Of a DNA stretch of 64,000 nucleotides, positions 27,629 to 36,146 are shown piece after piece. The translations under genes were made by a program, and so were the position numbers. The notes under the pieces are model-generated. The model made no database searches. It was given only the letters and a program-made list of their open reading frames with translations, and was not told the origin of the DNA. This DNA comes from Streptomyces sp. CB00455 (GTDB taxonomy: Bacteria; Actinomycetota; Actinomycetes; Streptomycetales; Streptomycetaceae): contig NZ_LIVQ01000001.1 of the NCBI RefSeq assembly GCF_001905445.1, forward strand, positions 248,001-312,000, read 5' to 3'. The stretch's first letter is position 1. Every line of letters starts with the position of its first letter.

Positions 27629-27737
27629 CGACTTTTCCGGCGAACCATGCATAACGTCCTGCCGGGCGACCCGGGGAGGGCCGCACGGACATCGCGGCCC
27701 CGTGCCGGTGTCGTACCTGTTGCGTACGCTGGGCGGC

Positions 27738-28637
27738 ATGCGCATGCGCCCCACACTGAGCTGGACGCCCACCGAGGGCCTGCGGCCCGGCACTGCGGAT
27801 CCGGAGCCGGTCGCCGATGCGCTGAGGGCTGGTGGTGTGCTGGTGCTCAGCGGGGCGGGCATGTCCACGGAGTCCGGCATCCCCGACTACCGGGGTCAGG
27901 GCGGGAGCCTGAGCCGGCACACTCCGATGACCTACCAGGAGTTCACCGCCAGTGCCGGGGCCCGGCGCCGGTACTGGGCGCGCAGTCACCTCGGCTGGCG
28001 CACGTTCGGCCGCGCCCGGCCCAACGACGGCCACCGGGCCGTGGCGGCGTTCGGGCGGAGCGGTCTGCTCTCGGGGGTGATCACCCAGAACGTCGACGGC
28101 CTGCACCAGGCAGCCGGCAGTGAGGGCGTGGTGGAACTGCACGGGAGCCTGGCCCGCGTGGTGTGCCTGGCGTGCGGCGCCTCCAGCTCGCGCCAGGCAG
28201 TGGCCCGGCGGCTGGAGGAGGCCAACGCGGGCTTCGAGCCGGTGGCCGCCGGTCTGAATCCGGACGGTGACGCCGACCTCACCGACGAAGAGGTCAAGGA
28301 CTTCTCCGTGGTGTCCTGCTCGGAGTGCGGCGGCATCCTCAAACCGGACGTGGTGTTCTTCGGCGAAGCCGTTCCACCGCGGCGGGTCGAGCACTGCCGC
28401 GAGCTGGTCGGCGGGGCGACCGCGCTGCTGGTCCTCGGTTCCTCACTGACAGTGATGTCCGGGCTCCGCTTCGTCCGCCAGGCGGCGCAGGCCGGTAAGC
28501 CGGTGCTGATCGTCAACCAGGACCCGACCCGCGGCGACCGCCACGCCCTCACCCGGGTCGCACTCCCCCTCGGGACGACGCTCACCGCGCTGGCAGCCGG
28601 TCTGGACATCCCCGTGAACGGCCTGCCGACGTCCTGA
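27738..28637 (+). CDS. Sirtuin, NAD-dependent protein deacylase
   Basis: The 299-residue protein shows all Sir2 motifs: GAGMSTESGIPDYRG for NAD binding, TQNVDGLHQAAG, the catalytic His in VELHGS, a four-cysteine zinc site (CLACG and CSECGG) with a 50-residue insertion between, and DVVFFGEAVP with LVLGSSLTV. It removes acyl groups from lysines using NAD. The ATG at 27738 follows the short CsbD intergenic region; an upstream in-frame ATG at 27702 has no better context. It stands as a single gene. Confidence 0.94.
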   Translation: MRMRPTLSWTPTEGLRPGTADPEPVADALRAGGVLVLSGAGMSTESGIPDYRGQGGSLSRHTPMTYQEFTASAGARRRYWARSHLGWRTFGRARPNDGHRAVAAFGRSGLLSGVITQNVDGLHQAAGSEGVVELHGSLARVVCLACGASSSRQAVARRLEEANAGFEPVAAGLNPDGDADLTDEEVKDFSVVSCSECGGILKPDVVFFGEAVPPRRVEHCRELVGGATALLVLGSSLTVMSGLRFVRQAAQAGKPVLIVNQDPTRGDRHALTRVALPLGTTLTALAAGLDIPVNGLPTS

Positions 28638-28714
28638 CATTCGTCACTTTCGCCTTTCCCCGACCGGCCGGAGCCTTGGAGGAGCCGCAACAGATCAGGG
28701 GGGGGGTGCCAGTG

Positions 28715-29341
28715 ATGGCGACGGAACGGGTGACGGGTGCCGTGACCGCCAGGCCGACCGGGCTGGGCATCGCAGGTGTGTGGATGGGTTCGCTGGCGGC
28801 CGTGCTGGTACGGCGCCCGCCCGTACCCGGACCGCGTCACTCGGCCGGGCTGCGACACCTGCTGCTGCCCTTGGCGGTGATGGAGATCGTGACGGCCTTC
28901 TTGGTGTCCTCGATGCTGCCACCCGCGGTCCGGCCGGCGCATGCCGTGCTGGAGGTGCTCCTGGTGCTGGCCGGATTCGGCCTGGTGGCTGCGCTGCTCC
29001 GTCATCCTCATGAGGTGGACGCGGAACGGGTGGTCCTGCGGACCGGTTTCCTCGGCGACGTGACCTTGCCCCGCGCGGCGGTCCGTACCGCGTCCTCGGC
29101 GATCCGCACCGTCCCCGGCCGGGGTCCGCGACCCGTGCCGGGCGAAGCCGACGCGGTGGCCTGCTCGGTGGACAGCTCGCTGAACGCGGCCGTCCACCTG
29201 GACCCGCCGGTCCGGCTCGACCTGGGCGCGGCAGGCGTGGTGAACGCCACCACGGTGTACACCTCGGTCGACTCCCTGCCCGCCTTCTCCGCAGCCCTGC
29301 GGACCGTCGGTCCAGCGCCGGGCCACCCGGCGGAAACCTGA
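28715..29341 (+). CDS. Membrane protein, hypothetical
   Basis: The 208-residue product has two to three hydrophobic segments (GLGIAGVWMGSLAAVLV, HLLLPLAVMEIVTAFLVSS, LLVLAGFGLVAALL) in its first half and a soluble C-terminal half (ERVVLRTGFLGDVTLPRAAV, AVHLDPPVRLDLGAAGVVNA) resembling a PH-like or immunity-type beta domain. The start lies in a poly-G stretch, and GTG 28712 is equally possible. No family is assigned. Confidence 0.7.
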   Translation: MATERVTGAVTARPTGLGIAGVWMGSLAAVLVRRPPVPGPRHSAGLRHLLLPLAVMEIVTAFLVSSMLPPAVRPAHAVLEVLLVLAGFGLVAALLRHPHEVDAERVVLRTGFLGDVTLPRAAVRTASSAIRTVPGRGPRPVPGEADAVACSVDSSLNAAVHLDPPVRLDLGAAGVVNATTVYTSVDSLPAFSAALRTVGPAPGHPAET

Positions 29342-29424
29342 GGACGCCCCCCAGGCCGGGCGCCGGACAGACCGGACTCGAACCGCGTCGGCGCCCGGCA
29401 CGGGGCCGACGCGGCAGGCGTCGG

Positions 29425-30102
29425 CTACTTCCAGACGAGGCCCTTGCCGTTGCCGAGGGAGTTGTACGGGTCGCCCCAGTACTCGGCCGACCCGACCTTC
29501 GTCTGCGCCGACGGGGCCAACGCGACCGCGCAGCTGGCCTGCGTCTGACCGTTGACGAAGCCCTTCGGCAGCGACTCGTTCGGGCACTTCTCGAACTTGC
29601 CGATGATCGACAGGCCCTGGGCCTCGCTGCCGTCCCCGAGCAGGCCCTTGATATGGCCGACGGAGGAGAACGACAGGTCGGTGGAGCCGGTGTTCTTGGC
29701 CGAATAGTGGATGTAGTAGGGCACCTTCCCCTTCACCTGGTCACCAAGCTTGAGTACGTCCAGGTCGGCGGGGTTGCCCTGCTCGATCGACGTGACGGTG
29801 AGGGCGATCGTGCCCCCCTTGTTGCTGCCGTAGTCGAACGGTATCTGGGCGGCTTCGCCGATCTTGAAGGTCTGGCCGGACTTCGCCGTGCCGGCTGCTC
29901 CGGCCGGGGCCTGGCTGCCGCCGGCGGAGGGGCTGGCCGAGGCGCTCGGCTGGGCAGGCTGCGAGGGTTGGGCGGACGGGGAGGCCGTCTGGGCCGGGGG
30001 CAACTCCTCGTTGCCGTTCTTGCAGCCGGTGAGGGCGAGGGTGCCGGCGACCGCGAGGCCGACCGCGCCGAGGGTGGTCTTGCGCATGCTGGTGGTACTC
30101 AC
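29425..30102 (-). CDS. Lipoprotein with DUF4352-like domain
   Basis: The 225-residue product has a signal peptide ending in LTGC (Cys27), a Pro/Ser/Gln linker of about 45 residues, and a beta-rich domain (FKIGEAAQIPFDYGSNKGGT, GKVPYYIHYSAKNTGSTDLS) like the immunoglobulin-like DUF4352/DUF1942 folds of secreted actinobacterial proteins. A pair of cysteines (KFEKCPNE and QASCAVAL) may form a disulfide. Function is unknown; it should face the outside of the membrane. Confidence 0.85.
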   Translation of the reverse strand: MSTTSMRKTTLGAVGLAVAGTLALTGCKNGNEELPPAQTASPSAQPSQPAQPSASASPSAGGSQAPAGAAGTAKSGQTFKIGEAAQIPFDYGSNKGGTIALTVTSIEQGNPADLDVLKLGDQVKGKVPYYIHYSAKNTGSTDLSFSSVGHIKGLLGDGSEAQGLSIIGKFEKCPNESLPKGFVNGQTQASCAVALAPSAQTKVGSAEYWGDPYNSLGNGKGLVWK

Positions 30103-30299
30103 TCTTCTGCTCCCCCATCAAGGTGCGCCGCGACGTGTGCGGCGCCTGTGATCATCTTGATAAGGCACAGATAAGGGTGCGGGCCAGCTCAGGAGGGTTC
30201 GACTGCGGTTTCGTGACATGGTCAGAACACGAGTGGAACAATCGGCACCGCTCCGGCCGGTGGCGACACCGGCCGGTGGGATCGCGACCGTCGTGGTTG

Positions 30300-30566
30300 C
30301 TACTGCGGAGCCACCCGGCAGGCCCCGGCCGCGACGTCCTTGGAGAGGCCGGCCGCGTCGAGGCTGGCGGAGCAGCTGGTCTGGTTGCCGATCTGCCCCT
30401 CGTAGCACGCCTGCCGGACGGCGTCCGCGACCTGAGCCTTGTGTTGCGCGACGTATTGCTCGCAGGTTTTCACGTCCGCGTGGGCGGCCGGGGTGGCGAA
30501 GACGGCGCCGCCGACGGCCAGGGCCAGGCCGGCGAGGATGCTGGAGATACGAGCCGACGAACGCAT
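30300..30566 (-). CDS. Small secreted cysteine-containing protein
   Basis: The 88-residue product has a clear signal peptide (RISSILAGLALAVGGAVFAT, cleavage near AHA). The mature domain of about 58 residues has four cysteines (TCEQYVAQHK, ACYEGQIG, SCSASLDAAG, GACRVAP), which suggests two disulfides. No family is known to me. Confidence 0.8.
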   Translation of the reverse strand: MRSSARISSILAGLALAVGGAVFATPAAHADVKTCEQYVAQHKAQVADAVRQACYEGQIGNQTSCSASLDAAGLSKDVAAGACRVAPQ

Positions 30567-30794
30567 GCGGGTGCACCTGCTCTCTCGGTCGGTCACATGA
30601 TCCGCGCCTGTGCCCGGACCACGGGCGGGGGCGGCGCTGAGCAGGCATCGGAGGGGCGAGCGGCTCGACGCACCGGTCACCGTCGCCCTTCCGACGCTAG
30701 AGCACGGCACTGGTGCACGCACGTCAGGGCGGTGCCGAACCCACTCTGGTCGCGGGCACCGCCGCAGGGGCCGCCGTTGCGCCCGGAACAGCGG

Positions 30795-30828
30795 AACGGC
30801 TCCGCCCTCGGGAGGAGGGGGAGCCGTT
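30795..30828. terminator. Hairpin terminator downstream of the GlsB-type gene
   Basis: AACGGCTCC at 30795-30803 pairs with GGAGCCGTT at 30820-30828, and the inner CCCTC/GAGGG extends the stem with one bulged G. It lies about 35 bp past the stop codon of the leftward gene at 30861. Confidence 0.7.
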
Positions 30829-30860
30829 TCCGTCTGGGGTCGTTCTGGGGTGGGACTGTG

Positions 30861-31139
30861 TCAGGCGTGGCTGTGGTGACGCTTGTTGCCGGTGACCAGT
30901 CGGTAGACGGCGAGGAGGATGACCGAGCCGATGATGGCGGCGATCCAGGTGGAGAGGTCGAAGAAGCCGTCGATGGAGTCGACGCCGAAGATGACCTTGC
31001 CGAGCCAGCCGCCGAGGAGACCGCCCGCGATGCCGATGAGCATGGTGATGATGATGCCGCCCGGGTCCTTGCCCGGCATCAGAGCCTTGGCGATGAGTCC
31101 CGCGAGCAGCCCTATGAGGATCCAGGCCAGAATGCCCAT
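30861..31139 (-). CDS. GlsB/YeaQ/YmgE-family stress membrane protein
   Basis: The 92-residue protein has three membrane helices with the family's glycine-rich signature: MGILAWILIGLLAGLIAKAL, GGIIITMLIGIAGGLLGGWL and a third helix WIAAIIGSVILLAVYRLV. Such transglycosylase-associated proteins are small stress-induced membrane proteins. GTAGGAG provides the ribosome binding site. Confidence 0.94.
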   Translation of the reverse strand: MGILAWILIGLLAGLIAKALMPGKDPGGIIITMLIGIAGGLLGGWLGKVIFGVDSIDGFFDLSTWIAAIIGSVILLAVYRLVTGNKRHHSHA

Positions 31140-31259
31140 GATGCGTCTCCTACCTCGATGGATAAAGCCGGTGTTAACGATCGTCTTTACCGCGCAGCGG
31201 TTTCCAAACGTCCCCGGCCCTTGATCATTTCCGCCGCGCCACGACCGGCGTTCGAAGGC

Positions 31260-32150
31260 TCAGCCGAACGGCCTGCTGTCGGCCTGAGCGCTCTCCTGCG
31301 TGGCCGCCCAGGTGGCGAGGAGCCGCAGTGCCTCCGCGGAGGCCGAAGCGGGTTCGGCGGTGTAGATGGTGAGGGTCAGGCCGGGCTCGGCAGCCATCTC
31401 AAGGCCCTCGTAGGCGAGGGTGAGGTCACCGACGACCGCGTGGTGGAAGCGCTTGGTCCCCGTGCCGTGGTGGCGGACGTTGTGGGCGCCCCAGCGGGTG
31501 CGGAAGGCGTCGCTGCGCGTGGAGAGCTCACCGACGAGGTCATGGAGGTCCTTGTCGTGGGGGTCGCGGCCGGCTTCGGTGCGCAGGATGGCGACGCAGG
31601 TGTCGGCGGCGAGGTCCCAGTCCGGGTAGAAGCGCCGGGCTTCGGGACTGAGGAAGTTGAAGCGGGCGAGGTTCGCCTGGCTGTGCGGATCGGCGTAGAC
31701 GTCGTGGTAGAAGGCTCGGGCGAGCTGATTGGCGGCGAGCAGGTCCATGCGGCCGTTGCGGACGAAGGCGGGGCCCTCGGTGACCGCGTCGAGCGTCCAC
31801 TGCAGGCTCCTGTGCGCTTTCCACCGACGGCCGGTGTGGCGGCGGCGGGGGACGGCGAGGGCGTCGGAGCCGTTGGCGGTCTGCGCCAGGCGGAGCAGGT
31901 GGGCGCGCTCGGCGTCGTCGAGCTGCATGGCGCGGGCCACGGCTTCGAGGACGGCCGGGGAGACGCCGGCGAGGCTGCCGCGTTCGAGTTTGGCGTAGTA
32001 CTCGACGCTCACGTCGGCGAGGGCTGCGACCTCGCTGCGGCGCAGGCCCGGGACGCGGCGTCGGGTGGTGGCGGGCAGTCCGGCCTGCTCGGGGGTGATC
32101 CTGGCGCGCCGCGAGGTGAGGAACTCGCGGACCTCTTCATGGTTGTCCAC
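31260..32150 (-). CDS. XRE-family regulator with MmyB-like ligand-binding domain
   Basis: The 296-residue protein has an N-terminal helix-turn-helix (RRSEVAALADVSVEYYAKLE, about residues 40-60) and a C-terminal MmyB-like domain (NGRMDLLAANQLARAFYHDV, RFNFLSPEARRFYPDWDLAA), a PAS-like fold that binds fatty acids in known examples. A GTG start at 32150 (VDNHEEVREFLTSRRARITP) fits the family length. It faces a disrupted MFS gene across a 466-bp region containing the dyad at 32186-32200, so it probably controls itself and that transporter. Confidence 0.92.
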   Translation of the reverse strand: MDNHEEVREFLTSRRARITPEQAGLPATTRRRVPGLRRSEVAALADVSVEYYAKLERGSLAGVSPAVLEAVARAMQLDDAERAHLLRLAQTANGSDALAVPRRRHTGRRWKAHRSLQWTLDAVTEGPAFVRNGRMDLLAANQLARAFYHDVYADPHSQANLARFNFLSPEARRFYPDWDLAADTCVAILRTEAGRDPHDKDLHDLVGELSTRSDAFRTRWGAHNVRHHGTGTKRFHHAVVGDLTLAYEGLEMAAEPGLTLTIYTAEPASASAEALRLLATWAATQESAQADSRPFG

Positions 32151-32616
32151 CCCTCGACGGTACGGGCGGCGCGCCGCGGGAGGGATGTACTGCTGGTACA
32201 CCCCTTGTCAGTGACTCGCTGCCCGCGCGAAGGCGGGGTTACCTGGATGACGTGGTGCTTCTCGTCCGAAGCCACGGCTACGGCCACGGCCACCGCCGTA
32301 TGTGCGGCCCGGACCGAAGCGGACCGGGCCGGACTGAAGCGGACCAGGAGCACTCCCTGGGGCACGCAGGGCGGCAGCCCTGCCCGAGGTCCCGGGCCGC
32401 GTTCGCTCTGCGGCCCGGCCCCGGGCTCCGCGCCCCTCCCCGTCCCGGCCCCCGTCCCCGCTCCCTCCTCATCCCCGTCCCCGTCCCCGCTTCCGTTCTG
32501 CCCGGCCACCTCGGCGATCGCCGTCCTGCCCGGCATGCGGGACCTCGGCCGCTGCACCCTGCTGGTCGTCAACGGCGGCAGCCGGTGCTCCTTCTGCTCC
32601 TGGAGAGAACACACGC
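32151..32616. other. Divergent region between XRE regulator and MFS gene
   Basis: No gene is supported; the frames are Pro/Arg-rich and the middle holds short C-rich repeats such as CCCCGTCCCCGT. It contains the operator-like dyad at 32186-32200 and the GGAGAG ribosome binding site of the MFS gene. Confidence 0.45.
32186..32200. promoter_or_regulatory. Operator-like dyad TGTAC-N5-GTACA
   Basis: A perfect 5-bp inverted repeat with a 5-bp spacer lies 36 bp upstream of the GTG start of the XRE regulator. The place and symmetry fit an autoregulatory operator for the dimeric regulator. Confidence 0.5.
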
Positions 32617-33872
32617 ATGCGCTCCACAGCCAAGACCGGACCCGGTGGGCTGCCCTTCGTCGTCTGGGTACTAGCCGCCGGCACGTTCCTCATGGGAACC
32701 ACCGAGTTCGTCATCGCGGGCCTGCTGCCCGAGCTGGCCGGTGACCTGGGCGTCGGCGTGTCCCACGCGGGCTGCTCATCACCGCCTTCGCCGTCGGGAT
32801 GATCATCGGCGGACCGACCATGGCCATGGCCACCCTGCGCCTCCCGCAGCGGCGGACACTGGTCCTGGCCCTGGCCGTCTTCGCCCTCGGCCACGTCGTC
32901 GCCGCTCTCAGCACCTCCTTCACCCTCGTCCTCACCGCCCGTGTCGTCACCGCGCTGGCCACGGGGGCCTTCTGGGCCGTCGGATTCGTCATCGCGACCA
33001 CCGCCGCGGGCCCCGGCAACTCCACGAAGGCAGTCGGCGTCATGATGGGCGGTCTGACCCTGGCCAATGTCGTGGGCGTGCCCGTCGGATCCCTGGCAGG
33101 TCATGTCACCGGCTGGCGCGGTCCTTTCTGGGCCCTGGCCGCTCTGGCCGCCCTCGCCGCCGTGTTCGTCGGCCGCTTCGTCCCCCGGACGGAGCAGTCC
33201 GCGACGGTCTCGGTACGGGCCGAGGCCGCGGCTCTGCGCCAGGGCCGACTGTGGCTGGCCCTGGCGGCCGCGGTCCTCATCATGGGCGGCGTCCTGGCCA
33301 CCTACACCTACATCACCCCGCTGCTGACCGAACGCGCCGGCATCCCGGCGGGTGCGGTATCGCTGGTCCTCATCGCCTTCGGCCTCGGGGCACTGGGCGG
33401 GACCGCCATCGGCGGCAGCCTCGGCGAGCGCCGGCCCATGGCCACGACCCTCGTCGCCGCCACGGCCACGGCCCTGGTCCTGTTGCTGCTGGTCCCGCTG
33501 TCGACCGGTCCGGTCACGGCTGCCGCTTCGATCTTCGTGATGGCCCTGGCCGGCTTCACCGTCAACCCCGTGGTCACCTCGCTCGCCGTCCGTTTCGCGG
33601 GTGACGCACCGACCCTCACCTCGGCGCTGACGACCTCCGCCTACAACACCGGCATCGCAGCCGGCTCCGCGATCGCCGGCCGGGCCATGGACTCCTCCCT
33701 CGGCCTGACCGGACCGCCCCTGGTCGGCGCCGTCTTCGCCGCCCTCACCCTGCTGCCGCTGACCGCCCTCGCCCTCACCGGCACCCGGCGTCACACCCGG
33801 ATCGTCGCGCAGCGCACCGTCACGGACCGAGCGCATGACGACGCCGCCGTACCCGCGAGTTCGCCGCGCTGA
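32617..33872 (+). pseudogene. MFS drug-efflux transporter with a frameshift (Cmx/CmrA-like)
   Basis: The first 49 codons read LPFVVWVLAAGTFLMGTTEF, the start of chloramphenicol-type MFS exporters, up to SHAG at about 32771. From CTG 32772 the family continues in the next frame (LLITAFAVGMIIGGPTMAMA and on to residue about 400), with helices through TGPPLVGAVFAALTLLPLTA. Exactly one base is missing between the two parts, in GCGGGCTG. The rest of the gene is intact, with good codon use, so this is a recent mutation or a sequencing error. It faces the XRE regulator. Confidence 0.85.
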
Positions 33873-34126
33873 GCCCGCGGCAACAGCATGGGGCGGGACC
33901 GCGGGGGGAAGGGGGTCCGTACGCCACGCCCCGGCAGTACACACGCACCTCGACCGGATCAGGCCAGGAGGCCCCCGATGACACCGTCCCCGTGCAACCG
34001 CCGTCATGCGGCCGCCCCGCCAGGTGAGGGGCGGCGGGAGTGGTGGCGGGACGTCGAGGGAGTACAGGACGGGGTGTTCGGCCTGACACCGAGACGTGCG
34101 GTGACGGCCGGCCGGGAGGCGGACTC

Positions 34127-35338
34127 GTGAACGGCCCGCGCCGCCGCGTCGGCACCGAAGAACGCCGCGCCCGCCTCGGCGTGCGGCACCTGCTCGCACC
34201 CGCCCATCACGTGGGGCGGATGCAGGATGTCGCCCGGGCACTGATCGGCCTGCACGCCACCGACCCCTCCACCGTCTTCCTGGCCGCCGCCGCCCGAACG
34301 GGTCATCCGGACATCGCGGCCATGGAGGGCGAACTGTACGAGGAGCGGGCCCTGGAGCGGATGCTGTGCATGCGCCGCACCATGTTCGTCGTTCCCGCCG
34401 ATCTGGCCCCGGTGGTCGAGGCGTCCACCAGCCGCGCCATCGCCGCCAGGGAACGAGCGGCCTGCGCCGTCCACCTCCGTGACGGCGCCGGCTGGTCCCA
34501 GGAGCGGTACGAGGCCGTCGAAGCCGAGGTGCTGGCCGCCCTCGCCGTCCGGGGCGAGGCAGGAGCCGCGCAGCTCGCGGACGATGTTCCGGCCCTGCGC
34601 GAGCAGGTCACCGTCTCTGCCGGAAAACCGTACGAGGCCCGCCAAGCGGTGTCCTGGCGGATCCTGCGGGTCCTGGCCGCCGAGGGCCGCATCCGGCGCG
34701 GCCGGCCCGCCGGTGCCTTCAACTCCAACCAGTTCCGCTGGACGCTCTCCACCCTGGCCGACGCCGCCGGTACCTGGGAGACGGGCGAGGCGAAGCAGGA
34801 ACTGGCGCGCCGCTACCTGGCCGCCTTCGGGCCGGTCACCACCGAAGACCTCGCATGGTGGACCGGCTGGACCCTCACCGATACCCGCAGGGCCATCACC
34901 GCGACCGGCGCCCAGCCGGTCGAACTGGACGAGGGCGCCGGCCACCTCCTGCCCGACGACTTCGACCCGGTGACGGCTCCCGAGCCCTGGGTCGCGCTCC
35001 TGCCGGGCCTTGACCCGACCGCCATGGGCTGGCGCCACCGCCACTTCTACCTCGACCCGGCTCACGTCCCCGAACTCTACGACCGCAACGGCAACATCGG
35101 ACCCACCGTCTGGGCCGACGGCCGCATCGTCGGCGCCTGGGCCCAACAACCCTCCGGCCGCATCAACACGCACCTGCTCACCGATCCCGGGCCCTCCGCC
35201 CGCGCCGCGCTGTGCGCGCGGGCCGAGGAACTGGCCTCGTGGCTGGGCGACCTGCGCATCACCCCCCACTACCGCACCCCCCTCGAACGCCGCCTCGCCC
35301 AGGCCGCGGACGGCAGTCCTCCCCGCGGCGGCGGGTGA
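34127..35338 (+). CDS. Winged-helix DNA-binding domain protein (YcaQ-like group)
   Basis: The 403-residue protein resembles the winged helix DNA-binding (HTH_42) family, which includes AlkX/YcaQ-type DNA glycosylases acting on crosslinks. Visible parts are VARALIGLHATDPSTVFLAA, YEERALERMLCMRRTMFVVP, QAVSWRILRVLAAEGRIRRG and FGPVTTEDLAWWTGWTLTDT. GTG 34127 follows GGGAGG. The YcaQ catalytic QxQ motif is not evident to me, so a repair function should not be assumed. It stands alone before a leftward regulator. Confidence 0.85.
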   Translation: MNGPRRRVGTEERRARLGVRHLLAPAHHVGRMQDVARALIGLHATDPSTVFLAAAARTGHPDIAAMEGELYEERALERMLCMRRTMFVVPADLAPVVEASTSRAIAARERAACAVHLRDGAGWSQERYEAVEAEVLAALAVRGEAGAAQLADDVPALREQVTVSAGKPYEARQAVSWRILRVLAAEGRIRRGRPAGAFNSNQFRWTLSTLADAAGTWETGEAKQELARRYLAAFGPVTTEDLAWWTGWTLTDTRRAITATGAQPVELDEGAGHLLPDDFDPVTAPEPWVALLPGLDPTAMGWRHRHFYLDPAHVPELYDRNGNIGPTVWADGRIVGAWAQQPSGRINTHLLTDPGPSARAALCARAEELASWLGDLRITPHYRTPLERRLAQAADGSPPRGGG

Positions 35339-35382
35339 CTCCGAGGGGCGGACGCCCGGCGGGAAGCGCCTGGCGGGTGGTG

Positions 35383-36069
35383 TCAGGTGCCGTCCCGGCC
35401 GGCCCCGTCGTCCCCGTCGTCCCTGTCACCCCTGTCGTCCCTGTCGTCCCTGTCACCCCTGTCACCCCTGTCGTCCCTGAAATGGTCGCGCTGGACGTGG
35501 CAGGCGAGGACGCGTCGCAGCGCGGCGGGCGCGGGAGAGGCGGCCTTCGAGGGAAGGTCGAGGCCCCGGCTGATCCGGTCGTACGCGTCCCGGTAGGCGG
35601 TGGGGAATTCCAGCCGGTGGGACGCCAGGTCCTCTTCGAGCAGGCGCCGCAACTCGTCGACGTTCCGCGGGGTGAGGCGCTTCCTCCCCCGGGCGATGGC
35701 GTGGACGTAGCGCGTGCAGCGGGCCGTGTCGCATGCCTCCGCGATCTCCTCGGCCAGTCCCCAGAGGCGTCCTTCCAGCCACGGGGCGTCGTACTGGTCG
35801 AGGGTGAGATCCATCGGCGTCGGAGCCGGCGGTTCGCCGCTCCTGCACCTCGCCACCTGCTTGGACACGGCGGGCTGGCTCATGTCGGTGAGCCGGGCGA
35901 TCCTGTCCTGGGTCCAGCCGAAGCCGACGAAGAGTCCGATCATCTCCGCGCGCAGCTTCCGCATCTCCTCACCGGCACGAATGACGTCGTTCATGCCCGC
36001 GAGCATCCGCTCGGCCTGCCGCTCGGTCAGCGCCCCGGACTGCCGGCGCACGTTCGCTTCTCTGTCCAC
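35383..36069 (-). CDS. HTH regulator with repetitive Arg/Asp tail
   Basis: The 228-residue protein has a sigma-70 region 4-like helix-turn-helix at residues about 45-75 (LFVGFGWTQDRIARLTDMSQ, PAVSKQVARC), a helical middle (WLEGRLWGLAEEIAEACDTA) and a C-terminal tail made of RDD and RGD triplets encoded by the 9-bp repeats at 35406-35477. GTG 36069 gives VDREANVRRQSG. It is divergent from the alpha/beta hydrolase gene, with a 26-bp palindrome between. It likely represses itself and that gene. Confidence 0.8.
   Translation of the reverse strand: MDREANVRRQSGALTERQAERMLAGMNDVIRAGEEMRKLRAEMIGLFVGFGWTQDRIARLTDMSQPAVSKQVARCRSGEPPAPTPMDLTLDQYDAPWLEGRLWGLAEEIAEACDTARCTRYVHAIARGRKRLTPRNVDELRRLLEEDLASHRLEFPTAYRDAYDRISRGLDLPSKAASPAPAALRRVLACHVQRDHFRDDRGDRGDRDDRDDRGDRDDGDDGAGRDGT
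35406..35477. repeat. Eight tandem 9-bp repeats in the regulator's 3' end
   Basis: Eight 9-bp units (TGTCGTCCC or TGTCACCCC, the first two beginning with C) run without interruption. Being a multiple of three, the units add or remove Arg-Asp-Asp or Arg-Gly-Asp triplets without changing the frame. Confidence 0.9.
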
Positions 36070-36100
36070 ACTGCGGTTATACACCCCTCGACCCCGACAT

Positions 36101-36126
36101 ATAACCTGGTTGTACAACCGAGTTAT
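36101..36126. promoter_or_regulatory. 26-bp near-perfect palindrome between divergent genes
   Basis: The centre is the 12-bp perfect palindrome GGTTGTACAACC (36108-36119 region), flanked by ATAAC on the left (36101-36105) and GTTAT on the right (36122-36126). Only the two positions next to the core are unpaired. A further GGTTATAC occurs nearby at 36075-36082. It is the obvious operator for the adjacent HTH regulator. Confidence 0.75.
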
Positions 36127-36146
36127 ACGTGCCAGGATCCGGCTCC

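Noticed and set aside
29370..29400. GGTTCGAGTCC on the minus strand, like a tRNA T-arm
   Set aside because: No acceptor stem, anticodon arm or D-arm can be formed around it, so it is not a tRNA; I also see no integrase or repeat that would make it an attachment site.
31150..31200. Sigma-B-like promoter for the GlsB-type gene (GTTTGG then GGTAAA)
   Set aside because: The -10 part lacks the GGGTA core, so it is too weak to list.
34127..35338. Firm assignment as YcaQ/AlkX DNA glycosylase
   Set aside because: Only the general winged-helix family pattern is seen; I could not find the catalytic QxQ motif.
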